Assembly: GCA_030639445.1 (NCBI GenBank)
Contig: DAOWCR010000055.1
Span: 1-7,336 of the forward strand
Reading direction: 5' to 3'
Origin: Dehalococcoidales bacterium
GTDB lineage: Bacteria; Chloroflexota; Dehalococcoidia; Dehalococcoidales; RBG-16-60-22
Length of the DNA: 7,336 nucleotides
Shown here: in pieces, positions 1-5,974 of the stretch
How the letters are laid out: each line of letters begins with the position of its first letter
How positions within the stretch are numbered: the stretch's first letter is position 1
Notes under the pieces: generated by a model
Told to the model about the DNA's origin: nothing
Database searches by the model: none
What the model saw: only the letters and a program-made list of their open reading frames with translations
Translations under genes and position numbers: made by a program

Positions 1-35
1 CGGGGTCGTGGGTTCGAATCCCACTCCCTCCGCCA
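1..35 (+). tRNA. tRNA 3' end, probably tRNA-Ser (partial)
   Basis: This is the 3' part of a tRNA gene cut by the window edge. The T arm is clear: stem GTGGG (8-12), loop TTCGAAT (13-19), stem CCCAC (20-24). The 3' acceptor strand TCCCTCC (25-31), discriminator G (32) and an encoded CCA (33-35) follow. A G discriminator with a GGAGGGA-type acceptor fits bacterial tRNA-Ser. Bases 1-7 would then be the end of its long variable arm. tRNA-Asp also has a G discriminator and a GGGTC-like variable loop, so it remains possible. The anticodon lies outside the window. That this is a tRNA is certain; the serine identity is inferred. Confidence 0.9.
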
Positions 36-93
36 GATGAAGTGGCACACCCCCTGTTAAGGGGTATATTATTAATACGAGGCAGTAAAAATC

Positions 94-1347
94 ATGGCGC
101 AATACTATATCTGGACTATCGGCTGCCAGATGAACAAGGCGGAATCGGAGCGCCTCGGCAGCTACCTGGAGCAAAAGGGCTACCGGGCCACGGCTACCGC
201 CAGGGAAGCCGACCTCATCGTGCTTAACAGCTGCGTGGTACGTCAGAGGGCGGAAAACCGGGTAGTTAACCAGGTCAAATCACTCCGCACCCTGAAAAAA
301 GCCCGCCCGGACACCGTCCTGGCGGTCACCGGCTGCCTGGTGGACTCCCAGGTAGACCAGCTAGCCAGGAGCTTCCCCTATATTGACCACTTTTTCAAAC
401 CCGGAGACTATCCGCCCTGGCTGGCCCAGCCGGAGCCGGAGGTGGTATTACCCCGTCATCCCTCCCCCAGCACTTTTGTGCCCATTATGCAGGGCTGCGA
501 CAACTTCTGCACCTACTGCATTGTCCCCTACCGCCGCGGCCGGGAAAGAAGCCGGAGCGTAACCGAGATAGTCGGTGAAGTCAGGGGGCTGGTGGAGCGC
601 AGGGTAAAAGAGGTCACCCTGCTGGGGCAAAACGTGGACTCCTACGGACATGACCTGCCAGATAAACCGGACCTGGCCGATTTGCTGGGTGAGCTGAACG
701 CCATAGACGGACTGGCACGAATACGATTCCTGACCAACCACCCCAAGGACATGAGCGAGAAACTGATTGCCGCCATCGCCCGCCTGGATAAAGTCTGCGA
801 GCAGCTCATCTTGCCGGTCCAGTCCGGCAGCAACGGGATGCTAAAGGCAATGGGGCGGGGCTACACGGTAGCGCAATACCGCCAGCTCGTTAGCCGGATA
901 CGAAACCAGATACCCGGCATCGCCCTGAGCACCGATGTCATTGTCGGCTTCCCATCCGAAAGCAGACCGCAGTTCCGGCAAACGGCCGACTTGCTCTCCG
1001 AGATTAAATTTGACACCGTCCACGTCGCCGCCTACTCGCCGAGGCCGGGAACGGCCGCCGCCCGGGAACTCGAGGACAACGTCCCGCCCGCCGAAAAAAA
1101 GGAACGCCTGAATACAATCGAACAGCTACAGGAGAAGATTGCCGCCGAAATTAATGCCCGGCTGCGGGACAAAACGGTGGAGATACTGGTAGAAAGCAGG
1201 GTGAAAGGCAAGTGGCAAGGCCGCACCCGTTCTGGTAAACTGGTATTCTACAACGATAACGGCGACTGCCCGGGTCAAGTGGTGAACGTCCGTGTCGAAA
1301 AAACAAGCCCCTGGTCATTACAGGGTAAAGTTATTAAACCGGGATAA
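94..1347 (+). CDS. miaB: MiaB, tRNA-2-methylthio-N6-dimethylallyladenosine synthase
   Basis: Radical-SAM methylthiotransferase that converts i6A37 to ms2i6A37 in tRNAs reading UNN codons, using two [4Fe-4S] clusters. The 417 residues show the family order. The N-terminal UPF0004 domain (about 3-105) has cluster cysteines C11 (GCQMN), C47 (NSCVVR) and C81 (TGCL). The radical-SAM domain has CDNFCTYC, with C135, C139 and C142, followed by IVPYRRGRERSR, the MiaB signature. A TRAM RNA-binding domain covers about 353-415. It is somewhat shorter than E. coli MiaB (474). The ATG at 94 is needed to keep C11; a GAGG lies at 79-82, a rather long 11 nt away. Upstream (49-65) is a weak 5-bp hairpin ACCCC/GGGGT, and TATATT (65-70) could be a -10 box, but I see no matching -35. 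The related RimO and MtaB are less likely given the cysteine context. The stop codon overlaps the SD of yajC, suggesting co-transcription. Confidence 0.95.
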   Translation: MAQYYIWTIGCQMNKAESERLGSYLEQKGYRATATAREADLIVLNSCVVRQRAENRVVNQVKSLRTLKKARPDTVLAVTGCLVDSQVDQLARSFPYIDHFFKPGDYPPWLAQPEPEVVLPRHPSPSTFVPIMQGCDNFCTYCIVPYRRGRERSRSVTEIVGEVRGLVERRVKEVTLLGQNVDSYGHDLPDKPDLADLLGELNAIDGLARIRFLTNHPKDMSEKLIAAIARLDKVCEQLILPVQSGSNGMLKAMGRGYTVAQYRQLVSRIRNQIPGIALSTDVIVGFPSESRPQFRQTADLLSEIKFDTVHVAAYSPRPGTAAARELEDNVPPAEKKERLNTIEQLQEKIAAEINARLRDKTVEILVESRVKGKWQGRTRSGKLVFYNDNGDCPGQVVNVRVEKTSPWSLQGKVIKPG

Positions 1348-1356
1348 GGAGGGAAA

Positions 1357-1722
1357 ATGTTAAGGACTGGAAGACTAAAACTCGGGCTAACGGTGGGACT
1401 GCTTATCGCCCTGCTGGCTTTTATCGGCGGCTGCATTCCCTCGGGAGAAGGCGATGAAGGAGGGTTCGACTGGACGATACTCATCTTTATCGGCCTGATT
1501 ATCGGCGTGTTCTATTTCCTCATGATTCGGCCGCAGCGCAAGCGGCAGAAAGAACACGAGGAACTGATGATAGAACTGCAGAAGGGCGACAAAGTAATCA
1601 CCGCCGGCGGTATTTACGGCGTCGTGGAAAGCCTGAGCGATGAGAGTGTCGTCCTGAAAATAGAATCGGGGGCGACTATCAGGGTAGCCAGAAACAGCGT
1701 CACCGGCCGACGGGAGAGATAG
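1357..1722 (+). CDS. yajC: YajC, Sec translocase accessory subunit, with lipobox-like N-terminus
   Basis: YajC is a small inner-membrane protein of the SecDF-YajC subcomplex that assists Sec-dependent export. The diagnostic segment is the membrane helix at about 38-56 followed by FLMIRPQRKRQKEHEE and QKGDKVITAGGIYGVV, the standard YajC core, with a small beta-rich domain to residue 121. Unusually, the family helix is preceded by another hydrophobic segment (about 10-25) ending IGGC, with Cys26. This looks like a lipoprotein signal peptide with a lipobox, followed by an acidic, Gly-rich linker. Typical YajC proteins have only the single helix. The start is supported by AAGGAGGG (1346-1353), which begins inside the miaB stop codon. 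secD and secF, frequent partners downstream, are absent here. The YajC call is firm; lipid modification is inference. Confidence 0.93.
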   Translation: MLRTGRLKLGLTVGLLIALLAFIGGCIPSGEGDEGGFDWTILIFIGLIIGVFYFLMIRPQRKRQKEHEELMIELQKGDKVITAGGIYGVVESLSDESVVLKIESGATIRVARNSVTGRRER

Positions 1723-1734
1723 AGATTATTTATT

Positions 1735-1783
1735 TGACCTCACCCCCTTTATCCCCCTCTCCTTAAAAGGAGAGGGGGAGGGA
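1735..1783 (+). repeat. Dispersed GC-rich hairpin repeat, copy A
   Basis: It starts with TGACCTCACCCCCTT (1735-1749), identical over 15 bases to 5782-5796. It contains a perfect 13-bp inverted repeat, TCCCCCTCTCCTT (1752-1764) against 1767-1779, with an AA centre. The right-hand terminal repeat seen in the other copy is missing, so this is a partial or diverged copy. It begins 12 bp after the yajC stop and may serve as its transcription terminator. The only T run (four T at 1788-1791) lies about 8 nt past the stem, so intrinsic termination would be weak. Confidence 0.75.
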
Positions 1784-1788
1784 TTACT

Positions 1789-1813
1789 TTTGAAGGGGCA
1801 AAGCCCCTTCAAA
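1789..1813 (+). terminator. Strong hairpin, possible terminator after yajC
   Basis: A perfect 11-bp inverted repeat, TTTGAAGGGGC (1789-1799) and GCCCCTTCAAA (1803-1813), closes an AAA loop. It directly follows the GC-rich repeat. There is no U tract on either side, so it is not a textbook intrinsic terminator. It could be part of the repeat element, an mRNA 3'-end stabiliser or a terminator working with the preceding stem. The structure is certain; the role is not. Confidence 0.5.
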
Positions 1814-1832
1814 CTACCCGTTATTTAACCTC

Positions 1833-1895
1833 ACCACAGATAAAATGTTATTTAAGGTAAAAGAACTGTGGTTAAGAAACCTTAGTTAGCCACAG
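1833..1895 (+). promoter_or_regulatory. Leader of nadB with mutually exclusive hairpins
   Basis: The 83 bp before nadB contain three complementary hexamers: CCACAG (1834-1839), CTGTGG (1866-1871) and CCACAG (1890-1895). The middle one can pair with the upstream copy (7 bp as ACCACAG/CTGTGGT). It can instead pair with the downstream copy as a 10-bp stem, CTGTGGTTAA (1866-1875) with TTAGCCACAG (1886-1895), including one G-U pair and a 10-nt loop. The second stem ends 10 nt before the nadB ATG and abuts its weak SD, GGTGGGC. This arrangement could modulate translation of nadB. TAAAAT (1841-1846) might be a -10 box but has no convincing -35; if it is, the upstream hexamer would lie outside the transcript and switching would not work. 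No known riboswitch class is recognised. Confidence 0.35.
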
Positions 1896-1905
1896 TGGTG
1901 GGCAG

Positions 1906-3450
1906 ATGAGCTACCATGACTACATCATAGTGGGCAGCGGTATTGCCGGACTTTATACCGCCCTGCTGGCCAAAGAGCAGGGCAGCGTGCTGGTAATCAC
2001 CAAAGGCAGCATTGACGACTGCAACACCCGATATGCCCAGGGAGGCATTGCCGCCGCCATCGGTAAAGGCGATTCCCCCCAGCTTCACTTCCGGGATACC
2101 ATAATCGCCGGCGACGGCCTGTGCGACGAAAAAGCGGTGCGTATCCTGGCCAACGAAGCCCCGGCCCGTATCGCGGAACTGGTCAACTTCGGTGTGCCTT
2201 TTGACACCCTTGACGGCAAGATTGCCCTCACCCTGGAGGCCGCCCACAGCGTACCCCGCATCCTGCACGCCGGAGGTGATGCCACCGGCGAACATATTGA
2301 GGTAACGCTAAGCCGGATGGTGCGCGCGTCAAAAATCAAATTGATTGAAGATTGCCTGGCCACGGAAATCCTGGTCGAAAATGGCACCGTCCGGGGAATA
2401 AAAGCCCTTGACCGCCGCACCGGCTCCATCGCCGAATTTGACTGCCGCTTCCTGATTCTGGCTACCGGCGGCGCCGGCCAGCTCTTCAAATTCAACACCA
2501 ACTCGGATATCGCCACCGGTGACGGCATAGCCCTTGCCTTCCGGGCCGGGGCGGAGATTATGGACATGGAGTTCTTCCAGTTCCATCCCACCGCCTTGTG
2601 CCTGCCCGGGGTAACACCCTTCCTTATATCGGAAGCCGTCCGGGGCGAGGGTGGCATACTGCGCAACGCCGATGGCCACCCCTTCATGCCCGATTATTCC
2701 CCGCAGGGCGACCTGGCACCGAGGGACGTGGTCGCCCGCAGCATACTGTACGAGATGCAGAAGACCGGCTCGGACAATGTCTTCATTGACGTTACCCATT
2801 TACCGCCTCACGTTACCACCACCCGTTTTCCCCATATATACCAGTTTTGTTTAGACCACGGCCTGGATATCATCCGGGAACCGGCCCCGGTGGCGCCAGC
2901 CGCCCACTATATGATGGGCGGCATCAAGACCAGCAGCTGGGGCGAGACCAACATCACCGGGCTGTTCGCCGCCGGCGAGACGGCCTGTACCGGCGTACAC
3001 GGGGCCAACCGGCTGGCGTCAAACTCGATGCTGGAAGTAGTCGTCTTCAGCAAGAGAATTATAGCCAAAACCGAGAAGAAGACCAAACAAAAAGCGGCGC
3101 CTCGTCCCCGGGCCAGCAAAGCCCACCACCTGCCGGACCGCAGGGAGGTTTCGAAACCGGTACCCGCGCCTAGCCTCTCCACCCTTCAAGGACTTCTCTG
3201 GGAAAAAGTGGGTGTCATCCGCCACCGGAAAAGTCTGACCGAGGCCGCCGGTATTCTGGCAGCCTGGCAAAAGTCCCTGTCCCCACCCACCGACCGCGCT
3301 TCCTACGAGCGGAACAACCTGGTGCTGACCGGCCGGCTGGTAACCGAAGCGGCTCTCCTCCGTGAAGAGAGCCGTGGTGCTCACTTCCGCACCGATTACC
3401 CCCGGAGCTTGCCCCGGTGGCGACGCCATATCGTATTCACCGCAAAGTAA
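1906..3450 (+). CDS. nadB: NadB, L-aspartate oxidase
   Basis: FAD-dependent enzyme oxidising L-aspartate to iminoaspartate, the first step of de novo NAD synthesis, in the cytoplasm. The 514 residues show the FAD dinucleotide motif GSGIAGL (10-16), TRYAQGGIAAA (41-51), the active-site stretch AHSVPRILHAGGDATG (113-128), HPTA (227-230), EAVRGEGG (243-250) and APRDVVARS (271-279). HYMMGGI (334-340), GETACTGVHGANRLASNS (357-374) and ESRGAHFRTDYP (488-499) follow. The HPT, PRDVV, HYMMGG and NRLASNS segments carry the substrate residues known in E. coli NadB. Length is normal. A Lys/Arg/Pro-rich linker (about 387-421) separates the FAD part from the C-terminal helical domain (LLWEKVGVIRHRKSL). The genuine NadB tail argues against fumarate reductase or succinate dehydrogenase flavoproteins. 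nadC follows after 19 bp; nadA is not in the window. Confidence 0.96.
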   Translation: MSYHDYIIVGSGIAGLYTALLAKEQGSVLVITKGSIDDCNTRYAQGGIAAAIGKGDSPQLHFRDTIIAGDGLCDEKAVRILANEAPARIAELVNFGVPFDTLDGKIALTLEAAHSVPRILHAGGDATGEHIEVTLSRMVRASKIKLIEDCLATEILVENGTVRGIKALDRRTGSIAEFDCRFLILATGGAGQLFKFNTNSDIATGDGIALAFRAGAEIMDMEFFQFHPTALCLPGVTPFLISEAVRGEGGILRNADGHPFMPDYSPQGDLAPRDVVARSILYEMQKTGSDNVFIDVTHLPPHVTTTRFPHIYQFCLDHGLDIIREPAPVAPAAHYMMGGIKTSSWGETNITGLFAAGETACTGVHGANRLASNSMLEVVVFSKRIIAKTEKKTKQKAAPRPRASKAHHLPDRREVSKPVPAPSLSTLQGLLWEKVGVIRHRKSLTEAAGILAAWQKSLSPPTDRASYERNNLVLTGRLVTEAALLREESRGAHFRTDYPRSLPRWRRHIVFTAK

Positions 3451-3469
3451 CTTAGAGGTGGTGAGATAA

Positions 3470-4348
3470 ATGAACAAATCACTATCACCCCAAGAACAGA
3501 TTGATAGCCTTATCGACCTGGCCCTAGCGGAAGACCTGGGCTACGGCGATGTCACCACCGAGGTGCTGATACCACCGGACTTAAAAGGCAAAGCCTCCAT
3601 CCTGGTTAAAGAAACGGGAATACTGGCCGGCATCGAAGTGGCCCTGAAAGTGTTCCACCGCGTTGACCCTTCCCTCGAAACGGAAGTGCTACTGAAAGAC
3701 GGCACCGGAGTTAAACCGGGAGACATCGCGGCCACCGTTTCCGGCACGGTCGCCAGCATCCTCAAGGCCGAGCGGATAGCCCTCAATTTTTTGCAGAGGC
3801 TCAGCGGCATCGCTACCCGGACCGCCGAATACGTCGCGGAAACCAGTGACCAGACGGCCACCATTACGGACACCCGCAAAACCACCCCCGGCCTCAGGGT
3901 ACTGGAAAAACAAGCCGTATTTGCCGGCGGCGGTAAAAACCACCGCCTTCACCTGGGCGACGGTATCCTGATTAAGGACAACCACCTCGCCGCGCTGCGT
4001 GCCCTGGGTATAAGGCTGAAGGACATCGTCGCCAAAGCGAAACAGGGCGCGCCTGCCGGTATGAAAGTTGAAGTAGAGGTAACGACGGCTCAAGAAGCCA
4101 CCGAGGCCGCCGGGGCCGGGGCGGACATCATTATGCTGGACAACATGGACGCCGGGGAAATGCGCCGTATCGTGAGTTCCCTGCCGGGCCAGGTCATCAC
4201 CGAAGCCTCGGGAGGGATTACGCTGGAAAATGTCCGCGCCGCGGCTGGAACCGGAGTTGACCTGATTTCCATCGGTGCCCTCACCCACTCCCCCAGGGCC
4301 CTGAACATCAGTCTGGAACTTGAGCCACCGACGCTAAAACAGGGGTAA
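3470..4348 (+). CDS. nadC: NadC, nicotinate-nucleotide diphosphorylase (carboxylating)
   Basis: Quinolinate phosphoribosyltransferase: quinolinate plus PRPP gives nicotinate mononucleotide, CO2 and PPi, where the de novo pathway joins NAD salvage. The 292 residues match the family length. Motifs seen are EDLGYGDVTTE (21-31), ERIALNFLQRLSGIAT (101-116), DTRKTTPGLR (134-143), GGGKNHRLHLGDGILIKDNH (153-172), EVEV (201-204), MLDNM (222-226), EASGGI (245-250) and SIGALTHS (267-274). Together these supply the Arg/Lys/His quinolinate site and the acidic PRPP/Mg sites. The start is preceded by GAGGTGG (3455-3461), and the 19-bp gap to nadB indicates an operon. The final 41 bp overlap, tail to tail, the 3' end of a methyltransferase gene on the other strand, so there is no room for an ordinary terminator between them. 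Confidence 0.96.
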   Translation: MNKSLSPQEQIDSLIDLALAEDLGYGDVTTEVLIPPDLKGKASILVKETGILAGIEVALKVFHRVDPSLETEVLLKDGTGVKPGDIAATVSGTVASILKAERIALNFLQRLSGIATRTAEYVAETSDQTATITDTRKTTPGLRVLEKQAVFAGGGKNHRLHLGDGILIKDNHLAALRALGIRLKDIVAKAKQGAPAGMKVEVEVTTAQEATEAAGAGADIIMLDNMDAGEMRRIVSSLPGQVITEASGGITLENVRAAAGTGVDLISIGALTHSPRALNISLELEPPTLKQG

Positions 4349-4943
4349 ACGCTTCCGGTTTCCGGGCGTAACAGAGATAACTTTGGCCGTCATCCTCTAT
4401 TCTGACATCAGGTAAAAATCCGGCTCGGGACAGCATTTTCCGCATTTCACTCCCGCCGGGGAGGAAGTCATTCTGCACCGCAGAGATATGGCGGTGGGTC
4501 TCATTAATCACGTCCCGCCCGGAGGTATGGCAGATGAACAGCCGGCCGCCACCCCTGGTCACCCGGCCCAGTTCTTCCAGAGCCTTTGGTTTATCCTGAA
4601 AGTGAGGAAAGCTGGAATAGCAAACGACGGCGTCAAAGGTTTCATCAGGGAAAGGGATGTCAGTGACATCGGCGCAGAGGTATTTAATATTGCCGTTAAA
4701 ATTCTTGGCCGTAGCCCTGGCCAGCATTTCCTCGGCAAAGTCCAGGGCAACGATACGTCCCTCCCGGCCAATACTGTTCCGTAAATAGGGAAGGAAAACG
4801 CCGGTGCCGGTGCCGACATCAAGCACGGCGGCGCCGGGTTTAATCTCCAGGCGCGCCACCATCTGCCTGAGCCGGGCTTCGTTCTTTTCCGCCACGGTCT
4901 CATCCCAGACAGCCGCTATCCGGTTAAAATGCTCTTTAACCAA
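4308..4943 (-). CDS. Class I SAM-dependent methyltransferase, substrate unknown
   Basis: A 211-residue Rossmann-fold methyltransferase of the Methyltransf_11/UbiE-like type. Visible are motif I LDVGTGTGVF (41-50), the acidic end of strand 2, D68 in ALDFAEEML, the motif around D92 (CADVTDIPFPDETFDAV, 90-106), and the post-motif region ALEELGRVTRGGGRLFICHT (121-140). The H-T-S-G-R-D-V-I-N segment (139-147) resembles uncharacterised bacterial methyltransferases; nothing identifies the acceptor. The start is TTG at 4943, chosen because GGGAGGC (4949-4955) lies 5 nt upstream and residue 1 leads directly into the fold; an ATG slightly upstream is out of frame. It is the last gene of the fmdB-dtd-methyltransferase operon, 30 bp after dtd. 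Its last 13 codons run into nadC, and homologues may well end earlier, near the SYLCYARKP segment (188-196). Confidence 0.85.
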   Translation of the reverse strand: MVKEHFNRIAAVWDETVAEKNEARLRQMVARLEIKPGAAVLDVGTGTGVFLPYLRNSIGREGRIVALDFAEEMLARATAKNFNGNIKYLCADVTDIPFPDETFDAVVCYSSFPHFQDKPKALEELGRVTRGGGRLFICHTSGRDVINETHRHISAVQNDFLPGGSEMRKMLSRAGFLPDVRIEDDGQSYLCYARKPEAFTPVLASVAQVPD

Positions 4944-4973
4944 CGCTTGCCTCCCATCGGCTTACCCGGCCGT

Positions 4974-5450
4974 TTACAGCCACCCCGCTTCGGCGTCTTT
5001 CGATTTTTCTTCCCGACTATCCAGGAGCACGGTTACCGGGCCGTCGTTATGGATTTCTACCTGCATATACGCCTGGAAACGCCCGGTGGCCACCTTTAAG
5101 CCCGTAGCGCGCACCTGTTCCACAAAATACTCAAATAATTCTTCCGCCTGGGCCGGCGGCGCCGCCTCAATAAAGCTGGGACGCCGCCCTTTCCGGGTAT
5201 TGCCCATAAGGGTAAACTGGCTTATCAGCAGCAGCTCACCGGCGACATCCACCGCCGAAAGGTTAAACTTACCGCCCTCATCGGCAAAAATGCGCAGGGT
5301 AACCACTTTCTGCGCCAGATACCGCGCGTCCTCTTCCGTGTCCTTGGCCGCGATGCCGACCAAGACCACCAGTCCCCTTGCTACCTCACCCACCACCTCG
5401 CCATCAACACTGACCGAGGCCCGGGTAACCCGCTGCAGCAGCGCTTTCAC
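4974..5450 (-). CDS. dtd: Dtd, D-aminoacyl-tRNA deacylase
   Basis: Hydrolyses D-aminoacyl-tRNA (and glycyl-tRNA-Ala) to keep D-amino acids out of proteins; cytoplasmic homodimer. Seen are MKALLQRVTRASVSVDGEVVGEV at the N-terminus (family typical), ISQFTL (76-81) and NDGPVT (135-140). SQFTL and the Gly-cisPro pair G137-P138 are the two signatures of the DTD fold. Length is 158, about ten residues more than the usual 145-150, because of a charged tail after LLDS (142-145). The start is GTG at 5450, four bases after the stop of the upstream fmdB-like gene, so the two are probably translationally coupled. The AAAGGAAG in the tail of the upstream gene is the only SD candidate. Confidence 0.95.
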   Translation of the reverse strand: MKALLQRVTRASVSVDGEVVGEVARGLVVLVGIAAKDTEEDARYLAQKVVTLRIFADEGGKFNLSAVDVAGELLLISQFTLMGNTRKGRRPSFIEAAPPAQAEELFEYFVEQVRATGLKVATGRFQAYMQVEIHNDGPVTVLLDSREEKSKDAEAGWL

Positions 5451-5454
5451 GACA

Positions 5455-5703
5455 CTACTTTACTTCCTTTTCCTTTTTCTCGCTGACCGGTTCCTCTTTA
5501 CTTTCACTCTTCTCCGGCTTTACCTTCTTGCGACTATCGGTAACATAGAAACCGCTGCCTTTAAAAATAACCGGAATAGAGTGAATGACCCGGCGAGCTT
5601 TACCCTGGCATTCCGGGCACATGGCTACCGGTTCTTCATCAAAACTCTGTTTACGGTCAAAGTGAGTCTGACAATCGCCACACTCGTACTCATAAATGGG
5701 CAC
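5455..5703 (-). CDS. FmdB-family zinc ribbon protein
   Basis: An 82-residue protein starting MPIYEYECGDCQTHFD, the hallmark of the FmdB / CxxC_CxxC_SSSS family. C8, C11, C29 and C32 form a zinc ribbon, followed by the conserved FKGSGFYVTDS (47-55). The C-terminal third (about 56-82) is a Lys/Glu-rich, probably disordered tail. FmdB was named as a putative regulator in the formamidase/acetamidase system, but the function of most members is unknown. The start is GTG at 5703 with GAGG (5713-5716) 9 nt upstream. It is the first gene of a minus-strand operon with dtd 4 bp downstream, under the promoter at 5736-5764. Confidence 0.9.
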   Translation of the reverse strand: MPIYEYECGDCQTHFDRKQSFDEEPVAMCPECQGKARRVIHSIPVIFKGSGFYVTDSRKKVKPEKSESKEEPVSEKKEKEVK

Positions 5704-5735
5704 TATACTTTACCTCACACCGTATTTTCCCAGCT

Positions 5736-5764
5736 ATTTTAGCGTAATCGTCCCGTTACGGCAA
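5736..5764 (-). promoter_or_regulatory. Sigma70-type promoter of the fmdB-dtd-methyltransferase operon
   Basis: Read on the minus strand, TTGCCG (5764-5759) and TAAAAT (5741-5736) are separated by exactly 17 bp. Transcription would start near 5728-5729, giving a leader of roughly 25 nt with an SD before the GTG start at 5703. The match to the consensus is good and the position is right; it is not experimentally shown. Confidence 0.6.
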
Positions 5765-5779
5765 GTTATGAGGCTATAT

Positions 5780-5884
5780 GGTGACCTCACCCCCTTGGTC
5801 CCCCTCTCTTTATCAAAGGAGAGGGGGATAAAGGGGATGGATTCCCTGATAAAAAATAAAACTTAAAGTGGGGATGGGGTCACC
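5780..5884 (+). repeat. MITE-like element with terminal inverted repeats, copy B
   Basis: A 105-bp element bounded by GGTGACCTCACCCC at the left and, as reverse complement of the right end, GGTGACCCCATCCCC; the ends match except at two positions. Inside is a hairpin at 5799-5828 (CCCCCTCTC against GAGAGGGGG, A/T-rich loop). It shares TGACCTCACCCCCTT and the pyrimidine/purine hairpin with 1735-1783. No coding capacity is present. I see no convincing target-site duplication in the flanks. The element ends 16 bp from the -35 box of the minus-strand operon. It could be a non-autonomous transposon remnant or a REP-like intergenic repeat. Confidence 0.65.
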
Positions 5885-5902
5885 CAGCTAAACCTCAGAG
5901 AG

Positions 5903-5950
5903 GCCCAGACCGAGAAAAATATTTACCGATTTTTCGGCAACCGGGCTTTT
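5903..5950 (+). other. Folded AT-rich segment ending in TTTT, terminator-like
   Basis: Nested complementarity: GCCC (5903-5906) with GGGC (5943-5946), enclosing CCG/AAAAAT (5910-5920, two unpaired bases) with ATTTTTCGG (5929-5937). TTTT (5947-5950) then C residues follow. The form resembles a + strand terminator with internal loops. No + strand gene ends nearby, so it might block read-through toward the SWIM gene or belong to a decayed repeat. The spacer 5704-6098 holds no plausible gene. Confidence 0.3.
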
Positions 5951-5974
5951 CCCCCTAGACTTATTGACCAAAAA

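Noticed and set aside
43..56. TGGCAC resembling a sigma54 -24 element
   Set aside because: The GC of the -12 element is missing at the required distance (TG at 55-56), so the match is only half a site.
42..227. Small + strand frame overlapping the start of miaB
   Set aside because: It is out of frame with miaB, begins at the tRNA edge without an SD, and the miaB frame has unmistakable cluster cysteines.
1730..1900. CRISPR-like or tandem repeat array
   Set aside because: Only hairpins and one pair of direct repeats are present; there are no regularly spaced multiple repeats with unique spacers.
2085..2687. 200-codon minus-strand open frame opposite nadB
   Set aside because: The translation is Arg/Ser/Pro-rich antisense of strongly conserved NadB codons, a common effect in GC-rich genes.
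3689..4288. 199-codon minus-strand open frame opposite nadC
   Set aside because: It is antisense to conserved NadC motifs, with no family resemblance and no SD.
4804..5742. Long + strand open frame of 312 codons
   Set aside because: It lies opposite the methyltransferase 5' end, dtd and the fmdB-like gene, all with clear family motifs. Its product is Ser/Thr/Arg-rich without recognisable domains and there is no RBS.
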